Below are positions 41,399 to 44,376 of a stretch of DNA of 44,376 nt, one piece after another. The notes under the pieces are model-generated. The model did not search any database and was not told where the DNA came from. It worked only from the letters and a program-made list of their open reading frames with translations. How positions within the stretch are numbered: the stretch's first letter is position 1; every line of letters begins with the position of its first letter. This DNA is from CALLPQ01 sp039819545 (lineage in GTDB: Bacteria > Pseudomonadota > Alphaproteobacteria > Caulobacterales > Parvularculaceae): assembly GCA_039819545.1 (NCBI GenBank), contig JBCBRS010000025.1:1-44376 (forward strand), given 5' to 3'. The position numbers and the translations under genes were made by a program.

Positions 41399-43009
41399 AT
41401 GAAGCACACCCCATCGACATCGCCTGCACGATTCCATGCAGATAAAACTGCGCCGGTCACGCGGCGCACGCGGCTTGGTTTGTTATCGGCTGGCGCGGGG
41501 CTGGGCGCCCTCGCCATTACCGGCATGACCGCCCTGACGGGCGCCCCACAATGGGCGACGGCAACACCGGGTGAGGACGCCAACGCACAAGTGGCGGCCA
41601 GTCTTGGCGGTGTCCAGGCGCTACCCAAATCGGTCATCAATGATCGCGGCTTGTTGTCCTTTGCCGACGTGGTGGAAAGCGTATCCCCCTCGGTGGTCAG
41701 TGTCCTCGTGGAACGCTCAGTCGAGGTCCCTCGTGGCCGCCCGCAAGTCCCGCCAGGGTTCGAACGGTTCTTTGGTTTCCCCGAAGCGCCGCAGGAAGAT
41801 AATGATGATCCGTTCGGGGACGATAATAATCGCCAGCGCGCCGAAGCACAGGGCTCCGGGTTTTTCATCGACAAGGAAGGCCACATTGTCACCAATAACC
41901 ACGTGGTGGAAGATGCTGAGACCGTCCGTGTACGTCTTTCAGATGGACGCGAAGTCGATGCCGACGTGGTGGGTACAGACTCGTTCACTGACCTCGCCGT
42001 CTTGAAAGTCGAAGCCAATCCCAAACAGTCCTATGTGGAGTTTGCAGAAAAAGAGAGCTTGCGCGTGGGTGACTGGGTTGTTGCTGTGGGTAATCCCTTT
42101 GGCCTCGGCGGTACCGTGACGAGCGGGATTGTTTCGGCCATTGGCGGCCAAAACCGCGAACAGCAATATGTGGACCTGATCCAAATTGATGCGGCGATCA
42201 ATCGGGGGAACTCCGGTGGGCCGGCTTTTGATCTGACCGGTAAAGTCATTGGCATTAACGTGGCGATCTATTCGCCCAATGGCGGGAGTGTCGGAATTGG
42301 CTTTGCCATCCCCGCCGATACCGCCAAGGCAACCATTGCCCAACTGATTGAAAATGGCACGGTGACCCGTGGCTGGCTCGGTATTGCGCTTGGCGATGTT
42401 GACGAAGCGCTGGCCGATGCGTTGAGCCTGTCGTCCACGGACGGTGTTCTTGTGGAACAGGTACAACCCGATACCCCAGCGGAGGCAGGCGGTGTTGAAA
42501 ATGGCGATGTGATCACGACGATTGATGGCAAAGCGGTAAATGGACCGAACGATCTGTCGCGGCGTATCGCAAATTATCCGCCGGGCCGAAAAATCAAAAT
42601 CGGGCTCGTGCGTGATGGACGTACACGGAATATCACCGTGACGCTCGGTAAGCGAGATGAAGAGCAAACCGTTGCGGCGCTTGATCCTTCGGTGTCGGAA
42701 GAATCGGTGGAGCGTGAACTGGGTGTGCGCATTTCCTCGATCACCCCGGCTTTGCGCGACCGATATCGTCTTGATGACGACGCAACGGGCGTTGTGGTGA
42801 CCGCCGTAAAATCGGGGAGCGCTGCCGAAGAAGCCGGCTTGCAAACCGGCGTGGTGATTGCCGAGGTCGAGAACCAAAAAATCCGCTCACCCCGCGAGTT
42901 TGAAGACCGGATTGCTGCGGCGAAAAAATCCAAGAAAGGCGCGGCCCTCTTGAGGTTGCAGCGTGGTACGGTAAAGCAATATTCGGCCCTGAAGCTGGGT
43001 GATGAGTAA
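41399..43009 (+). CDS. Do/DegP-family periplasmic serine protease
   Basis: A 536-residue HtrA-type protease/chaperone that degrades misfolded envelope proteins. An N-terminal hydrophobic segment (about residues 25-50, LGLLSAGAGLGALAITGMTA) exports it. The catalytic triad is H168 (TNNHVVEDA), D198 (SFTDLAVLKV) and S272 (NRGNSGGPAFD). Two PDZ domains follow: about 320-405 (RGWLGIALGDVDEALADALS) and about 440-520 (LGVRISSITPALRDRY). An acidic insert, PQEDNDDPFGDDNN, sits in the LA loop region (130-145). The TRRTRLGLL near residue 21 is Tat-like but lacks the usual aromatic residue. 199 bases upstream have no other gene and should hold the promoter. Confidence 0.94.
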   Translation: MKHTPSTSPARFHADKTAPVTRRTRLGLLSAGAGLGALAITGMTALTGAPQWATATPGEDANAQVAASLGGVQALPKSVINDRGLLSFADVVESVSPSVVSVLVERSVEVPRGRPQVPPGFERFFGFPEAPQEDNDDPFGDDNNRQRAEAQGSGFFIDKEGHIVTNNHVVEDAETVRVRLSDGREVDADVVGTDSFTDLAVLKVEANPKQSYVEFAEKESLRVGDWVVAVGNPFGLGGTVTSGIVSAIGGQNREQQYVDLIQIDAAINRGNSGGPAFDLTGKVIGINVAIYSPNGGSVGIGFAIPADTAKATIAQLIENGTVTRGWLGIALGDVDEALADALSLSSTDGVLVEQVQPDTPAEAGGVENGDVITTIDGKAVNGPNDLSRRIANYPPGRKIKIGLVRDGRTRNITVTLGKRDEEQTVAALDPSVSEESVERELGVRISSITPALRDRYRLDDDATGVVVTAVKSGSAAEEAGLQTGVVIAEVENQKIRSPREFEDRIAAAKKSKKGAALLRLQRGTVKQYSALKLGDE

Positions 43010-43155
43010 TCGTCACGCGGGCTGAGTGAGCTGCCTCGACCGGGGCCGGGTGAAACTCCGATTCCCGAGCGTCGGCCCTCGGTTCGGCAATCACGCCACC
43101 TATCTCGTGATTTGATCCGGCGTGCCCTAATTTGGGTGCGGCGTATGGGCGAAAA

Positions 43156-43310
43156 GTTCCCGGGTCGGCGCTGCGCTTGCCCGGGAATACGGGTTTGTTT
43201 TTGATCGTTAATCCGTGTCCCCGGGCATCAGACCCGGGGCCTCCCTCAACGGCTTCCCAACTCGCTGCGACAGTTCCCGGGTCGGCGCTCCGCTTGCCCG
43301 GGAATACGGG
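43156..43310 (-). repeat. REP-like repeats, inverted relative to the 22.6 kb array (two P1, one P2)
   Basis: Two P1 hairpins (43156-43190 and 43273-43307, CCCGGG arms around TCGGCGCTGCGCTTG) flank a P2 hairpin at 43218-43239 with arms TCCCCGGG and CCCGGGG. P1 to P1 distance is 117 bases. Same family as the array at 22617-23060 but on the opposite strand. The region 43010-43155 holds no gene. Confidence 0.9.
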
Positions 43311-43315
43311 TTGTT

Positions 43316-43700
43316 GTGAACCAAACCGGGCTGCTTGGTCTCGGCGCATCATCTGTCGACCTTTTACAGCCAACACATTGACTTGGGCAAGGATGCCAAA
43401 CCGATCATTAAGCCGTGCCGCGAGCGACCGCTCGCGATTGCGATATTCTCCCGCCCGTGAGGGACGCACCGCACGCGGACGATAGGGTACAGGGTGACTG
43501 GCATAATCGAGGAGCCGGCTGGAAATCACAAACAGCCTTATGAAAGCCAGTGAGAGGACAAACCCAAGATCATTCTTCAGAAAATCAAGCCGCATGATCC
43601 GGCGATGGAGAGCCTCGCTAATGTCCATGCAATGATCCGCAAAGCGCAAGATGGCTTCGAGGCTATCGTCTATGTCAAAGAGGGGGCTTGAGTTTTTCAT
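43316..43700 (-). pseudogene. Gene fragment run through by repeats, unknown
   Basis: The ATG at 43700 (on the minus strand) opens MKNSSPLFDIDDSLEAILRF, a plausible protein with a helical, arginine- and leucine-rich composition: LHRRIMRLDFLKNDLGFVLS and LAFIRLFVISSRLL (a possible membrane segment). After ARFGSQQP the frame enters the P1 repeat (VFPGKRSADPG) and goes on without stop to 42741, antisense to the protease. So the true 3' end has probably been lost or replaced by the repeats. It sits exactly between two repeat arrays (43156-43310 and 43755-44245). No family recognised. Confidence 0.5.
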
Positions 43701-43754
43701 GGGCGGCAGCATAGCCGGGGTGGGGCGTGCGGGGATAACTATCCCCGTAAAAAT

Positions 43755-44245
43755 ATCCGTATCCCCAGACTTGATCCGAGGTCTCGTAATTTGGGTACGG
43801 AGGATGTATCAACAGATCCCGGGTCTGCGCTGCGCTTGCCCGGGAATACGGCATAAGGCTTAGACACATACACCGTATCCCCGGGCGAAGACCCGGGGTC
43901 TTCCAATTGGGGTACGCAGATTATATCAACAGTTCCCGGGTCAGCGCTGCGCTTGCCCGGGAATACGGTTTAAAGCTTAGACACATATACCGTATCCCCG
44001 GACTTGATCCGGGGTCTGCGAATTAGGGTACGCAGGATGTGGCAACAGATCCCGGGTCTGCGCTGCGCTTGCCCGGGAATACGGCATAAGGCTTAGACAC
44101 ATACGCCGTATCCCCGGGCGAAGACCCGGGGTCTGCCGATTGGGGTACGGAGAATGCTGTAACAGTTCCCGGGTCGGCGCTGCGCTTGCCCGGGAATACG
44201 GCATAAAGATTAGACACATACACCATATCCCCGGACTTGATCCGG
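43755..44245 (-). repeat. REP-like array with 233-bp higher-order period, cut at 44245
   Basis: Alternating P2 and P1 hairpins. Two P2 variants alternate: loop ACTTGAT-type (start 43761, 43994, 44227) and loop GCGAAGA-type (43877, 44110). Same-type spacing is 233 bases. P1 also alternates between AGATCCCGGG and AGTTCCCGGG starts. In the P2 stem, CCCCGGA/TCCGGGG changes to CCCCGGG/CCCGGGG, a compensatory pair. The last P2 stops after GATCCGG at 44245 and is followed by unrelated sequence of the insertion element. Confidence 0.92.
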
Positions 44246-44376
44246 CAACTGTTCTCAAGATTGATAGACGGTTTTATTTTTCATCATGGCATTGAGGACG
44301 ATAAGGAGTTTTCTGGCGACGGCGATGATGGCAATTTTTTTAACGCCGGATCGTTCGAGCACGCGTTGATAAATGT
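44246..44376 (-). mobile_element. Right end of an IS110-family insertion sequence
   Basis: From 44246 the sequence departs from the repeat consensus, and the transposase stop codon is at 44255-44257, so the non-coding right end is at most nine bases. A short right end is typical of the IS110 subgroup, in which the bridge RNA is encoded in the left end, outside this window. The rest of the element lies beyond 44376. No long inverted repeat or target duplication is expected for this family. Confidence 0.65.
44255..44376 (-). CDS. IS110-family transposase, C-terminal 40 residues (partial)
   Basis: The frame reads out of the window. The visible C-terminus is IYQRVLERSGVKKIAIIAVA followed by RKLLIVLNAMMKNKTVYQS. 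The K-x-A-x-x-A-V-A-R-K-L-L-x-x-L-N-A-M pattern is the end of the Transposase_20 domain of IS110/IS1111 transposases (serine-type recombinase core). The DEDD domain and the catalytic serine lie outside the window, so completeness cannot be judged. The start is not visible. Confidence 0.75.
   Translation of the reverse strand, partial: IYQRVLERSGVKKIAIIAVARKLLIVLNAMMKNKTVYQS

Noticed and set aside
41399..41550. Twin-arginine signal in the DegP-like protease
   Set aside because: TRRTRLGLL has the two arginines but arginine in place of the usual aromatic/hydrophobic residue two positions later, so a Sec signal or anchor is as likely.
41939..42877. 312-codon minus-strand frame
   Set aside because: Antisense to a complete HtrA protease gene with all catalytic residues.
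43977..44258. Minus-strand frames with the same FPGKRSADPG peptide
   Set aside because: Repeat-derived, as above; they end in the repeat and have no independent coding signs.
1..44376. tRNA or rRNA genes
   Set aside because: No cloverleaf or rRNA-like stretch was noticed on either strand; a tRNA scan would be decisive.

Overview
The window is a 44.4 kb piece of an alphaproteobacterial chromosome. The evidence is gene content and order: a 14-type NADH dehydrogenase (nuo) cluster, pyruvate dehydrogenase with a lipoyl domain fused to E1-beta, DUF1150 and DUF5076 family proteins, the run mutS-glnD-murJ-trpS, secG next to pyrG, and two-cysteine-pair DsbD/ScsB-type machinery. I cannot place it below class. 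Almost all of it is housekeeping DNA; the accessory signals are palindromic repeat arrays, one insertion sequence at the right edge, gene remnants, and small clade-specific genes wedged into conserved operons.

Layout. Bases 1-7471 hold a rearranged Complex I locus: nuoB (partial), nuoC, a GFA-family zinc protein and nuoD on the plus strand, convergent with nuoE, a small membrane protein and nuoF on the minus strand; a secreted-protein gene on the plus strand splits nuoE from nuoF. Bases 7629-14095 carry small zinc-finger and DNA-binding proteins, a GNAT acetyltransferase, an orphan hybrid histidine kinase, a DUF1150 protein, a PLP-dependent dehydratase and uppP. Bases 14220-18493 hold a lipoprotein, a 706-residue exported protein of unknown function and an acyl-CoA dehydrogenase.

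Bases 18755-27024 hold secG, pyrG, an SDR oxidoreductase, a small exported protein, four 116-bp palindromic repeat units, pdhB, three small genes (lumazine-binding-like, an entericidin-like lipoprotein, DUF5076) and pdhC. In many alphaproteobacteria kdsA-eno-ftsB-pdhA lie between pyrG and pdhB; here they are absent and the repeat array sits in the gap. Bases 27049-30220 hold a VOC-protein remnant and a DsbD-like/redoxin pair. Bases 30312-38864 are the minus-strand operon mutS-glnD-murJ-trpS. Bases 38955-43009 hold a YgjP-like metallopeptidase, a flavin-dependent oxidoreductase and a DegP/Do protease. From 43156 to the end there are inverted copies of the same palindromic repeats, a run-on gene caught between them, and the 3' end of an IS110-family transposase that appears to have landed inside one of the palindromes.

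The most notable points are: (1) GlnD whose HD-domain metal ligands are nearly all replaced, which predicts loss of uridylyl-removing activity; (2) an IS110-like element abutting a truncated repeat hairpin, as expected of a bridge-RNA-guided recombinase that targets repetitive palindromes; (3) the two-hairpin repeat arrays with higher-order 233-bp periodicity and a compensatory stem change; (4) conserved nuo and pdh operons that have been split, lost members and gained small genes; (5) an 11-bp perfect inverted repeat enclosing smaller hairpins upstream of secG, a candidate structured RNA.
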